This document shows, piece by piece, positions 1 through 10,493 of a stretch of 64,000 nucleotides of DNA. The DNA comes from Pisolithus tinctorius (Eukaryota > Basidiomycota > Agaricomycetes > Boletales > Pisolithaceae), in assembly GCA_024663395.1 (NCBI GenBank), contig JANFAH010000016.1:1302001-1366000 (forward strand), written 5' to 3'. The notes beneath the pieces are model-generated. The model had not been told where the DNA came from, did no database searches, and saw nothing but the letters and a program-made list of their open reading frames with translations. Positions within the stretch are counted from its first letter, which is position 1. Every line of letters starts with the position of its first letter. The position numbers were made by a program, and so were the translations under genes.

Positions 1-407
1 TGACTTTTGATCTCTTTAGACGCTTCTAATTGCGGTTTCTTTAAGTTAATTTCTCTTTCTTTTTCCTGTGCCGTTCGCAACTCTTACATGTGATCTCTTA
101 CAATCTCTAATATGTCCAGTTATATTTTCCCTCGCGATACACCAATCGTGACGCCCGAGTAGTATTGATAGGAGAATGTAATGATAGTGGCAGCTTGACT
201 CAGAAGTTTTCTGAATCAAAACGTGTACACCTCGTGTCGGAAAAAGCCATCACCACCGGTATACATTTGTACATGATCATCGATAGCGCCTTGATATCGG
301 TCAGCAGCAGTCCGCACTCCACGCACTCTCCACTCGTCCATCTTCATTGTGAACTATACACTTCCTACTCCTGCGACATACCAAAGAACTTCGACTTCTC
401 ATTATTC
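1..407. other. Upstream flank of the GTPase gene
   Basis: I see no convincing gene here. It should hold the promoter and 5' UTR of the GTPase gene that starts at 408. The open frame from 165 runs into that gene in frame, but its first 81 codons look unlike the family, whose proteins start near a short Cys-rich stretch. Confidence 0.5.
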
Positions 408-3400
408 ATGGCGTGTTTCAAGGCATTGTGTTGTTTTTGGCGGCCGCCTTCTCCGAACGACGACGCCGTTGTTCCGCAAGTTCCCGCTCCCGTTGGAGCT
501 GCACAGCCCCCAGCCAGTACAGACATCCGCGTCCCCGCATTGACTGAAGTTCCTGTCGAAGCCTCCGACTCTCCCTCAGTCAATACTGTGGGTGTGCGTG
601 CTGCCACGGCGGTCGAAAACACCCGCCCACATTCTCCTGCGGGCCCTAGCCCAAGCAACGCGGGCATTCCCGCTCCCTGCCCCTGCTCAAGGTGGTTGCT
701 CGCATTCTTTATGGTGTCCTTTAGTTTACTTAGTTGCTTGACCAGGTTCTCTGCCAAGCGTTCTGGGTGCCCTTGTTCCTGTACTGACCGAGGCGCAACC
801 CACGGGTCCACGTTCTCCGGAAGAAAGTGTGGACACTCCCGTTCCTGTACATACTGAAGAAGTACCCACCGGTAAGCGTTGTACTTGCGACGAGGGGGAC
901 AAGTCTAAGTACAGTAATGATCAGTGTCAGCCTCCGCACGCTCTAGGTTGCGCTTAGATCCTGCGCAAGCTAGAAAGCACATCGATCGCATCAATCGCTT
1001 TCGGATTCTCGTCGTGGGCAGAGCCAATGCAGGTAAAACAACAATTCTGCAGAGGGTTTGTAATACTACGGATAAACCAGAAATTTTTAATGGAAAAGGA
1101 GAGAAGGTGTGAATGTTTCATGGTATTCGTTTGAGATTAACAACGCGTCGGGTTGTTTTTAGGTGGATGCTACTGTAGTGCAGGGTTCAACAACGGTGAG
1201 GTGACTTCATGAATATTCTGCAGCTTTTGTTGAATGGTTGAATGTGTCCAGCGTGGCTACCACAACATCGAGGATGAGCTGGTCTTTAAGAGTAATCCGC
1301 GCTTTGTATTCCATGACTCGTGTGGATTTGAGGCTGGAAGTAGAGAGGAGTTTGACGTGATCAAGAAATTTGTGATGGATCGTGCCAAGACAACCAAACT
1401 TGACAAGAGAATCCATGCCATATGGTAGGGGCACTATGTTTGACACTGTAATCAAAGTGACATGGTTTCTGTGATTGTTTTAGGTATTGTATTCCTTTGA
1501 GTGACAGGCACAGGATGGTCATGGCTGCAGAAGAGAAGTTTTTTGGAGAGTGTGATACGGGGCATGGTGTGTATATTGACCATACTCTGTTTGATGATTT
1601 TAAATTTCAACATTTTTGTCCCAGTTCCTGTAATTGTATTGTTAACCAAAACAGATTCCTTGGCCTTGCATGCTTTTTTGGAGCTCAGCGAAAAGGGTAT
1701 GAGTGTAGATGATGCAGTGAAAGGGGCTGCAGAGGTGGAATGCAGGAATCTGAACAAATATCTTGTAATGGTCAGGGGTTGGTTGGATAAGTTACAGTTT
1801 CCACCCCATGACTATCTGTCACTCACTGGTGAGTATTCTAACCATCACCCCAGAATGGCACAGTTTGATAGAACATGACTGCAGGAATGAACAAAGAGGA
1901 TGCTGAGTGCACACCCCTACTAACATGCACAGCAAATGCTTTAAGTGAGGAAGGACTGCAGCAGCTCCTCATATCATCGCAGCAGTCAAACCTGGAACTG
2001 TGTATGGAGTTTGCAATAACACAGTAAGTGAGAAAACAGAAGGATAAAAATGTACTGATATGTGCAAGTACATTGAAGGAGTGCATGACTCGTGATGTTG
2101 GCAAGGTTGTACCAGGAGTCCTTTCATATATCCTTTCAATGTGGTTTCCTTATGTAAGAAAATAGTGAGTGGTATGGATGAGATGCTGATTTGATAACAG
2201 AGAGTGTGTAAAATTATGAAAAAACTGACTCAGTGGACACTAATATGGCTGTGGCTTGGGGTTCATAGGAGGTGAGTGGAGTGATGACAGGTGGTGGAAG
2301 CATTCTGACCATGTTCACACCCACCCTTTTGCACTTGCATTCATAGAGAGTGAGTGGAGTGATGGCAGGTGGTGGAAGCATTCTGACCATGTTTGCTCCC
2401 ACCCTCTTGGACTTGCATTCATAGTATGTGAGTGGAGTGATGGCAGGTGGTGGAAGCATTCTGACCATGGTCACTCCCACCCTTTTGGACTTGCATTCAT
2501 AGGGTGTGAGTGGAGTGATGGCAGGTGGTGGAAGCATTCTGACCATGGTCACTCCCACCCTTTTGGACTTGCATTCATAGAGAGTGAGTGGAGTGATGGC
2601 AGGAGGTGGAAGCATTCTGACCATGCTCACACCCACCCTTTTGACTTGCATTCATAGGTGGTGAGTGGAGTGATGGCAGGAGGTGGAAGCATTCTGATGA
2701 TGATCACTCCCACCCTTTTGGACTTGCATTCATAGTGTGTGAGTGGAGTTGTGGTGGGTGGTGGAAGCATTCTGATGATGATCACTCCCACCCTTTTGGA
2801 CTTGCATTCATAGGCAGTGAGTGGAGTGATGGCAGGTGGTGGAAGCATTCTGACCATGCTCACACCCACCCTTTTGACTTGCATTCATAGTTTGTAAGTG
2901 GAGTGATGGGAGGAGGTGGAAGCATTCTGACCATGTTCACTCCCACCCTTTTGGACTTGCATTCATAGGCAGTGAGTGGAGTGATGGCAGGAGGTGGAAG
3001 CATTCTGACCATGATTACTGCCACCATGATGTTGGGTCTTTAGGATGTGAGCACAGTTGTAGCAGGTTTTCCTAGATGTCTGCTCACCATATTTCTCTCT
3101 AAACTGATGCATTTTTGGTCATAGGATGTGAGTTTCATTCAAGGTCATTGAATAGGCTGCTGATATTATATAGATAGTGAGTTCCATTGATATGTCTATG
3201 CCACATTCATATTTTACACTCTTTCAGGATGTAGGTGCACATTTTCATGGAAGCTCAATTTGACCCTTATCTCTCTATTTGCATCTATCAGCATGTTAGT
3301 CATCATCATTCAGAATTATTTCCCATACTAACATACTTTGTGTAGAATGTGTGCATTTTTTTGAATTCATATGATGATTACTGATCATAGTTGTAGTTGG

Positions 3401-3952
3401 TTTGTGGCCCTGTTCCTCATTGACATCACCTGATATAGTCCTATGACATATTGTTCAGTTGGTCAGTTTTGTCTCCCTTATTCTGCCATGGACAGATCAC
3501 TTCATTTGACAATATCATAGCCTATCATTGTCGCTTCTTCCTCATTTCTTGATGAAATGCCTATCTTGGCCAAGTCACCACAGCCTTCAATGTTATCCAT
3601 TGCAGAACATGGCATTGGTAATTGATATCCTATCATGATTTCCCACCTATAACCAACAATTGCAGGTGCCATTCTTGTGTTTGAATATTTATACTTGTTG
3701 CAAGCCAACAAACTGAATAGTGATTTTCAGACAGACCTTCAGTTGGCTGTCACAACATATCAAACATCTGGTGTCCAAGCTACTGTTTCCAAACTTATCA
3801 GAGCAGCATTTCAGCAACATGGTGCTGATGTGGAGGCTTTATCTCCCATCTTTGTGGGTATTGCAAAGGAGAATCGGATGTGTATGGCACTATTTCCTCA
3901 ACACCAATCAACCTCTTTCTTATCTGTGCTTGGACCAGCAAAGATGCAATAG
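408..3952 (+). CDS. Fungal AIG1/septin-like P-loop GTPase, about 578 aa, split by 29 putative introns
   Basis: Predicted GTP-binding protein of a family common in Agaricomycetes; its cellular role is not established. Exons: 408-691, 759-871, 925-1106, 1163-1195, 1252-1424, 1484-1566, 1625-1828, 1885-2023, 2069-2153, then nineteen 3-nt exons between 2201 and 3461, then 3521-3617 and 3666-3952. All phases agree and sum to 579 codons with the stop. Seen: Cys-rich start MACFKALCCF (possible lipidation), P-loop GRANAGKT, switch-like HDSCGFEAGS, W-Y-C-I-P block, G4 motif TKTD, helical C-terminal part (AILVFEYLYLL). The Pro-rich segment at residues 12-120 is poorly constrained, and the 692-758 acceptor was chosen only to keep frame. 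No in-frame stop if the codon-exon array is spliced as modelled; without it the frame ends at 2163-2165. The GTPase identity is secure; the array part of the model is inferred. Confidence 0.78.
2154..3520 (+). repeat. Array of 20 intron-like units separated by single codons
   Basis: From the end of exon W-F-P-Y (2153) to exon P-I-I-V-A (3521) every unit starts with GT, ends with AG, and is followed by exactly 3 nt before the next GT. Units: 2154-2200, 2204-2268, ten repeat units from 2272 to 3043, then 3047-3124, 3128-3173, 3177-3227, 3231-3291, 3295-3345, 3349-3396, 3400-3458, 3462-3520. Lengths range from 46 to 78. The last eight are unrelated in sequence yet keep the 3-nt spacing, with donors such as GTGAGT or GTTAGT and branch-like motifs such as ACTAACA. 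The nineteen triplets contain no stop and read RERYGRVCAFADDIDHNLL in the gene's frame. Splicing is inferred, not shown. Confidence 0.7.
2269..3043 (+). repeat. 78 bp tandem repeat: homogeneous intron-like units with variable triplets
   Basis: Ten copies of a 75 bp unit (two of 74, the last 72) running from GTGAGTGGAGTGATG to TTGCATTCATAG, each plus one triplet. The unit body is nearly invariant. The triplet between AG and GT changes almost every time, for example GAG, AGA, TAT, GGT, GTG, TGT, GCA and TTT. Because 78 is a multiple of 3, long open frames appear on both strands; these are repeat artefacts. Confidence 0.9.
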
Positions 3953-4394
3953 GAGGGGATATTTTTCAGGTGGTTACTGAGCCTACTGTGAGTCCCTCCA
4001 CTTCCCATTAGTGTGGCATACTGTATGAAGAATGAAGATATTATTTTCAGCCCACCAATGCTTGTGTCATTGTATATGCTTCAATGTGCAGGGAACCTCC
4101 AAAACTTGTAGTTGGCTGTCCCCTTGTACCATATGCCATTGACATTGGTTCTGTATAAATTGAAACAAACATATATCCTATGCCTTGTCACTCAGCTACC
4201 CAGAGTTTGACCTTACTTATGTTTCATGCCATTCTGTTTTGTTTTTATGACCCATGTCCCAGTGCAATCCATCCCCTATGCAAGTGACCCAGTTGATAAA
4301 AACTTTCCCACTTAACCAGCCCTTTGCTGAGCCTACCATTTGCTTTGCATTATGACGACTGCTGTATCACTTAAAGGCCCTACCTCCTAGTACA
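3953..4394. other. Intergenic, CpG-poor
   Basis: Between the GTPase stop and the decayed gag I see no coding sequence or repeat that I recognise. It may contain the GTPase 3' UTR and degraded pol sequence of the neighbouring element, but no pol motif was readable. Confidence 0.5.
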
Positions 4395-6781
4395 TTAGCA
4401 AACCACACAGCATACACAAGGCATGTCAGCTAATAGGTCTTTAGTGGAGATTTCCATCTTTGTGTCTAAGACCTGGTTTACAATCCACTTGGTCACTGCA
4501 GCCTCATCAAAGCTGCTTTGGTAATGGAATTGAGGTGCAGAATTTGTAGAGGGCTTAAGTTTCCAGAGATCTGTAAGGTTAGGAGTGACTGGAGTTTTTC
4601 CAGCTGCTAGGGGTTCCAAAGAAGAGGCAGGGTTAGCTGGAGCAGGATTACTGACTGGGATAGAGGGAGCTGGCACATTGGATGATGCAGGGACTGCTAC
4701 TGTAGGTCTTTGATGATGAGCTGGGATTTCTATGCTGGTGAAATGAGCCATCTTCTTTTTCTTGATAGCACTCTTCAACTCTTCTACCTGCACATAAGCT
4801 CTTGCTAAGGTGCATTGATCCTCTTTGTTGGCACTCATCTCTAGATCTTTGTCAACTAGATAGGAGGAAGGGTGTAAGTCAACTTGGTATTCTGAGGCTT
4901 CCTCATTGCTGAAGAACATTGTGCTGATGAGATGGGGAGGAGTATTGTGCCTGCAGGATGAGGTTGACTGCTGACTGGGCTGCTGAACTGAGATGAGGTT
5001 TGCTGAGGCAATGATCAAGTTGTGCATGGTGAGGAAGTTGTTGATCTTTTCTTTAAAATTCTGACCCACAGCTGTCCTAGGAATGTCAGAGCTGTCTGGC
5101 ATGAAAACTCTTTCCCCAATCAGGGAGCATTTCCCAGCTTGTACATATTCATGACACAGCACACACTCTGCAGTCCTGTGGCCATCTGTTCCCCACAGAA
5201 GAAACACTGGATTGAAAGAATGGTGGAATTGGTCTTCTTGTCCTTGCTGAGGAAGCAGGGCAGAGACTGGTTGTTGAGCAACATGAACATACTCTCATTT
5301 CAAGATAGTGGGAACAGTCAGTGAGGAAGTTGGAGTGGAATTCTGGGGAAACAGTGCCAATGAGTCTGGCTGAGGGAGGTTTCATTTGGCTCCACTGAGG
5401 AGGTAGTTGGCATGTTTGTAGACTGTATCGAATTCCCATGGTTTGTCAATGTCATGATCTAGGTCAGAGAGTTGCAATCACATGAGCAAGGAATTTCAGA
5501 ACCTTGGGGGAAACCCCTCAAGGAATTTCTTGTTGATGTAGTCCTCAGGGAGTTTCTTCTTCTGGATGAGGCTGAGGATGTGTTGGAATTCTCAGATGTA
5601 TTTCCCAAGATCTTCCAGTGACTCCATAGGCTTTTGAACCTGATGGTAGAGTAGAGTTTTGAGGTTGCCTTTGGTATAGTGATGATCTTTCACTGAGGCA
5701 CCTGGATAGTAGTTCAGGAGTTCTTTGGAGAATGCATCCCAGTCATTGAAGCCATTGGTTGCAGCATCTAAGGTGGACCAAAATTCCACCTCATTGTGGT
5801 CAGTGTAACAAATGACCCAGTGGATCTTATCTTTTCCAGAAATGAGACCAGCATTGAGACAGAGTTGTTCAACATCTTCAAAGTAATGGGTGATGTCTTC
5901 AGTATGCCTGGAAAACTTTGGGGCTTTTATGGAACTGCTGAGTGGCATATCTTTTGCTCCAGACATTATGCAAAGTGGTACAGGGATCTGGATTGGAATT
6001 TGGGGAATGGGAAGTGCAAAATTTGAGAGAGATGAGGCAGGGGTATTCTGTATGGGTATTTGCATGGAAAGGGTGATATCAGGGTTTACAATTAAGGAGT
6101 AGAAAGGAAGGAGTAGCTGTTCAGCAGCTAGTTCTGAATCACTGGATGGTGAGGATGATGAAGAAGTTAGTTCTGATAGAGGAAAAAGTTCTTGATGCTT
6201 GACAGGGGGAGCAAAGGGTTCATCAAAGTCAAAACCTCCAGGAAATGCTGGGTAAAATGCTGGGATTCTGGACTCCAAAAGATCTCATCTAAACTGAGAT
6301 CTGAGTCTGACAAGTGTGGCTCTGAAATATCTCTGGGATCTGCTACTAGGATTAAGATTTCTGATGAAGAAATAGATAGCCTGCAGAAGGGCTCTAGGAG
6401 CTCTTTGAGTTCAGTTCTTTGATGAGTGGGTTGTAAGGATCTCCTTTCCAGATCTACAGACCCTTCACAGTGGGCTCCAAAACATTGTGAGACATGACTT
6501 CTGGGAATTGTGTGATTAGAGGTAGGCTGTAGGGAAAACTCCCTAGGATTGTCCCAAGGGGTGCTGAGTGGAAGGAGAGGTCAAGGGACACACTGGTAGG
6601 GATAGGTATACAAGCAAGGAATGCAGAATTTAATTCTGAAGGCTTGTTGGCATGCAAGTGATGGCAAGTTGGGTATGTGGGATTTCCAAGGGATGGTTAT
6701 AGGACAAGAAGAGCATATTTGAGACAAAGGAGGCATGGAGAACACTGGAGACACTGTAGATGCTGTAGACTCAATAGACAT
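4395..6781 (-). pseudogene. Decayed Ty3-type retrotransposon gag
   Basis: Relict of a basidiomycete gag unlike those of the chromoviruses further right. From the start near 6781 it holds an acidic Ser-rich segment (about 6100-6280), a capsid-like region with PKFSRHTEDITHYFEDVEQL and ELLNYYPGA (5600-5930), continuing KKLPEDYINKKFLEGFPP and DKPWEFDTVYKHANYLL (about 5400-5570), and a zinc-knuckle-like end reading GTDGHRTAEC with a broken first Cys pair (about 5180). The last 270 codons (4395-5207) are open and carry an Ala/Pro-rich tail. Several in-frame stops fall where CGA is expected, e.g. in the G-K-Y-I-stop-E-F-Q context near 5590. No protease, RT or integrase follows, so the element is both truncated and mutated. 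Confidence 0.7.
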
Positions 6782-7199
6782 TTTTAGACTCTGGGGACTC
6801 TTGAACTTGCAATACACACACAGATAGTGACTCCAAAAGTGGGTGGTATTTTTCTGATACTATGGCAGAATTTTATAGTACATGGGACATAGGCATGAGT
6901 CAGTAAAGTGGAGTGGAAAAACTAAAAGACTGGAAAATAAAGGAAAGGATGACAGCCATCAGTGAAGTACAGATGCATGTGAAATAGTCTAGCAAGTGGT
7001 AAATGAGAGTAACAGGAACAAGGGCAAGGGGGGTACCTTCCAACAGAATGAGGCTATGTGTACAGGCAGAGAGTGGGGGGTGGCAGGACAGCAGCAGTGC
7101 AGAAAGTAAAAGCATACAGGTTCAAGGAGTTGGATTGTGGAATTTTGGGCAACAGGGGAAACCAGAGTTTTTTTTAGTGATGAACTGGCATGGATGACC
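6782..7199. other. Spacer between gag relict and DUF6532-like gene
   Basis: Probably the 5' leader of the gag relict and the 3' end of the DUF6532-like gene. I could not define an LTR or a reliable stop codon here. Confidence 0.35.
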
Positions 7200-7717
7200 A
7201 GCAATGTGGCTGGGTGGAGCCTATTGATGACTCTGGGTGAATGCAGACTTTTTCAGATCAGCTTATTGATGACTAAAGAAACTCTGAAGCTGAAAGGGGG
7301 TAGGATGCAACACATGGCAGCAAGTGGAAAGAATTCCAAAGGCACAGAGTGATAGGGGCTTGTCATAGAGGCAGCAGAATTTACTGACAGTATCCTGTTT
7401 CAGCCTCAGGGAGTATACAGCTCCCTACACTGGTATAGTAGAATTGTATGACAGCTTCCTTGAGGGCAAGGTGAGTGAAATTCCTGGTTTTTCCCTGATA
7501 AACCAATCCATTAGTAGTGCAGATAATGAACTGTACAAATGTACATTCTCATCAAAACTGTCTCACAAGAAAAGTGAGTTGTCAAGGAGCTTTGCAGAAG
7601 TGGTCTCTATCCATTGTACATGAACCTGTGGTGCAACATCAGAAGGAGGGATAAGGTTGAACACAGATGGTGTGGGTTCCAGCATAACTAACTTCAATTC
7701 CAAACACCAGGTAGATA
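7200..7717 (-). pseudogene. 3' part of a DUF6532-like gene, separated by a Tc1 insertion
   Basis: Downstream half of the gene whose 5' part lies at 10494-11890. Read on the minus strand from the insertion site it gives STWCLELKLVMLEPTPSVF, then NLIPPSDVAPQVHVQWIETT and AKLLDNSLFL, and after an intron GKTRNFTHLALKEAVIQFYY. From memory these match consecutive blocks of the fungal DUF6532 domain (W-R-S-D-L-K-K, Y-P-P, L-L-D, G-K-T-x-N-F-x-H-x-A-L-K-E, F-Y-Y-T). Function unknown; the family occurs in many copies in mushrooms, often beside transposons. The C-terminal end near 7200 is only approximate, and one Arg of the family reads Cys (CGC to TGC). Confidence 0.6.
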
Positions 7718-8367
7718 TACAGTGGTTCAAAAAAGTGTCCCAATGTTGGGTGATTTTGGAAGAATTTAAGATATATGAGAGAATCAGTAGGAATCAGTTC
7801 AAACTCCTGCAGGACCAAAAGTAGCACTAACTGTTGCCTTGGCCACAAGGGCTTGTTCATGTAATTTGGTTGCATGGCACTGAGATATAACCATTTTAAA
7901 ATGACACGTCATTGGGACACTTTTTTGAGCATGATGTTGTCAGTCATTATTTTAGTAAATAACATAAGGATTTACAGCTTCTGAAGGATCTTTTGCTTCA
8001 ACCTTGCATGATTACATAATGTACATAATCCTGAGCCATAAAAAAGGCTTGGTGACCACTCAGCTAACACTACTCCACTGTGAAATGCATTTTTGTCTCT
8101 GCTTGAGCAAATATCCATCTTCTTTCTGAATTGGGCTTTTTGGCTCATCAAATATCCTCTAAAATTGGTCTGGGAAGCTCTACTGTGGCAAGAGTCATCA
8201 AAGAGATCCAGCTAGATAAGGAAAATCTCAAAATGGGACATCCTTACCAGCCTTCTTCTACTAGCAGAAGGAGAATAGTCTCTAGTGTGACCTCCAGGAG
8301 AATTGAAAATGCCATCCAGGCCACCCATATAATAAGAGTGGCTCTTTCCTCTCCTGTCTCTGCCCAA

Positions 8368-9553
8368 TGTCAGGACCATGCATTTATCCTAAGTCCTCAC
8401 TCACTCTGCATCCTTCTCTGCCAGTCATTCACTCATTCTGCACCAACTCCACCCATCCTCTGGTAGTTACAAACCTTCTCCACTCTGACTGCTGTTGGAC
8501 TTGTACTGATTCACAGAAATCTATAACAAGATCTCAGTCGAGTGCGCGAGCAGCAAACGTCTGTTTCTGCATTACCTATAACAAGATCTAAGGTAACGAC
8601 GTGAGCGAGAAGTACACGAACGCGAGCATGAGACACTATACCCACCTCAGTCGAGTGCGCGAGCGGCAAACGTCTGAGGTGGTGTTACTACAGTAGCGAG
8701 TTAAGTACACTATATGAAACAAAAGGGTGAGACACGGGTGTTGAACCCGGTGCTGAAACTACAAGCACGGTCATAGCGTGAGTCCTTGTACCGTTAATTT
8801 ATACGTATGAAACATTTGAAGATAATAAAACAAAGGTTACCGCGCTGTATTGTCAGCGCTCGAGAACGACTAAGTATTGTGGTCTTGTAGACCCGTAAAC
8901 GGGAAGTGTTTCCCACGGTAAGGAAAAGTGGCGTCAATTAACGAACGAAGGCTACGAGCGACTTGCCAAATCTAACACTGATCTACTGTTGGACCATGCA
9001 GACCATTCTCTGAGCAGTCATGTGACCTCCCTTCAGACTTCTCCTTGACAGCATGCACACTGCATGGTCCAGCACTTGGACTGTTTCCTTTTTGGGTTGT
9101 TCTATGTTACCCATCATATGTCCTCTGTCTTCCCTTCATTCATCATCTAGGAAGTTTTTACTTGAAAATTTATGAGTCTCTATATGTCAGTTCTGGTTCC
9201 AGTTACTGTACCTCTGTAGCAGTATAAAAGCATGTACCATACTCTGTTGTTCCTCAGTATGAATATTGACTTAGTTCCTACTCCCTCTCTCTCCATCTTC
9301 TGTCTGTCAGAGTTACCTCTGACTATCCATCTGGTCTCTACCTCTGAAATACAAGGGCTGAGATCATGCAAGGGGGTAGCACATGAGCTAAACCCAACAC
9401 CCTCACTCCACTCCACCTCTGTCTCAGCAGACTTTGTCCCTGCTGACACTCCACCACCCAGAGGTCCATTCTTCTGTGTTAGACTTGCTTTCAAACCTCT
9501 CCCCAGACTTTGTCTAGTGTCAGAGTTGGTCAGAGTAGGCCCAAACTTGACAC
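8368..9553 (+). mobile_element. Solo LTR (family Z) carrying a nested insert
   Basis: Begins TGTCAGGACC and ends CTTGACA; flanked by diverged 5 bp copies CCCAA and CACAG of an original CCCAG, inside the Tc1 transposase. It aligns along its length with the LTR at 32773-33485 apart from the 466 bp insert. It is strongly CpG-depleted relative to that copy (TG or CA where the other has CG), so it is the older of the two. Confidence 0.75.
8511..8976. other. 466 bp CpG-rich insertion of unknown origin
   Basis: Absent from the related LTR at 32773-33485 and flanked by a 6 bp duplication ACTGAT (8505-8510 and 8977-8982). No terminal inverted repeat, no poly-A and no open frame. It contains a 29 bp direct repeat (cores at about 8533 and 8647), a second repeat CTATAACAAGATCT (about 8522 and 8577), and several short hairpins, such as CCCGTAAACGGG near 8891. 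CpGs are intact although the surrounding LTR has lost them, so insertion was recent. Confidence 0.7.
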
Positions 9554-9720
9554 ACAGACTGTTTGCAGTGTGTTCAATTCTACATCCCTGAAGGCTGTAG
9601 TCAAGCAGGAAAAGCCACTCCTGTCTGGCAAGCACAAGCAACAGGGACTTTCCTTTGCTCTTAAGCACCAAACCTGGACTGGGGACTGGACTAGGGTCAT
9701 CTAGTCAGTTCAACCCAAGA

Positions 9721-10080
9721 TCAATAGTATTGGGTCAGAAGGAAGGAAATATGTGTGGAAAATGGTAGCACAGCCTTTGCAGGATAATTCTCCTGCTTGA
9801 CTACAGCTGTCAGGGATGCAGAATTGAGCACACTGCAAACAGTTTGGGCAGAGACAGGAGAGGAAAGAGCCACTCTTATTATATGGGTGGCCTGGATGGC
9901 ATTTTCAATTCTCCTGGAGGTCACACTAGAGACTATTCTCCTTCTGCTAGTAGAAGAAGGCTGGTAAGGATGTCCCATTTTGAGATTTTCCTTATCTAGC
10001 TGGATCTCTTTGATGACTCTTGCCACAGTAGAGCTTCCCAGACCAATTTTAGAGGATATTTGATGAGCCAAAAAGCCCAA
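9721..10080 (-). pseudogene. Tc1-type transposase N-terminus in the inverted arm
   Basis: Mirror copy of the transposase start at 8131: same HTH region including HQISSKIGLGSSTVARVIKE, then QTVCSVLNSASLTAVVKQEN without an LTR between, which shows the empty site of the LTR at 8368-9553. It ends in unrelated residues at the arm junction around 9720. Truncated, no catalytic domain. Confidence 0.75.
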
Positions 10081-10493
10081 TTCAGAAAGAAGATGGATAT
10101 TTGCTCAAGCAGAGACAAAAATGCATTTCACAGTGGAGTAGGGTTAGCTGAGTGGTCACTAAGCCTTTTTTATGGCTCAGGATTATGTACATTATGTAAT
10201 CATGCAAGGTTGAAGCAAAAAATTCTTCAGAAGTTGTCAAATCCTTATGTTATTTACTAAATAATGACAGACAACATCATGCTCAAAAAAGTGTCCCAAT
10301 GACATGTCATTTTAAAATGGTTATATCTCAGTGCCATGCAACCAAATTACATGAACAAGCCCTTGTGGCCAAGGCAACAGTTAGTGCTACTTTTGGTCCT
10401 GTAGGAGTTTGAACTGATTCCTACTGATTCTCTCATATATCTTAAATTCTTCCAAAATCACTCAACATTGGGACACTTTTTTGGGCCACTGTA

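Larger units (their letters stand above)
8131..9704 (+). pseudogene. Tc1-type transposase N-terminus, split by an LTR
   Basis: Codes for the helix-turn-helix DNA-binding part of a Tc1-like transposase: HQISSKIGLGSSTVARVIKE and KENLKMGHPYQPSSTSRRRI are readable, continuing after the LTR (from 9554) with TVCSVFNSTSLKAVVKQEKP and ending near KHQTWTGDWTRVI at 9704. The catalytic DDE part is absent because the arm ends there. The upstream start at 8131 follows a long region shared with the other arm. Nonfunctional. Confidence 0.75.
7720..10491. mobile_element. Fold-back Tc1/mariner-type element with TA target duplication
   Basis: The ends read CAGTGG.. and ..CCACTG, flanked by TA at 7718-7719 and 10492-10493, and share a terminal inverted repeat with the core AAAAAAGTGTCCCAATGTT. 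The element consists of two inverted copies of the 5' end of one transposon: left arm 7720-8367 plus 9554-9704, right arm 9721-10491. Both arms carry the same start of a transposase gene, so it is a head-to-head derivative without a 3' half and cannot encode a full transposase. It interrupts an exon of the DUF6532-like gene. The left arm is itself interrupted by an LTR (8368-9553). Confidence 0.8.

Noticed and set aside
2154..2165. GTPase ending at TAG 2163-2165 after reading through the donor
   Set aside because: The next in-frame exons at 3521 and 3666 match the expected C-terminal helices, and the GTAAGA at 2154 is a good donor. Kept only as an alternative.
2214..2884. Long frames on both strands across the 78 bp repeat (for example repeating R-M-L-P-P-P-A-I-T-P-L-T on minus)
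   Set aside because: They follow from a repeat length divisible by 3 and lie in what reads as intron sequence of the GTPase gene.
8511..8976. SINE or tRNA gene in the CpG-rich insert
   Set aside because: A GGTGTTGAACCC stretch vaguely resembles a B box, but there is no A box at the right distance, no cloverleaf and no tail.
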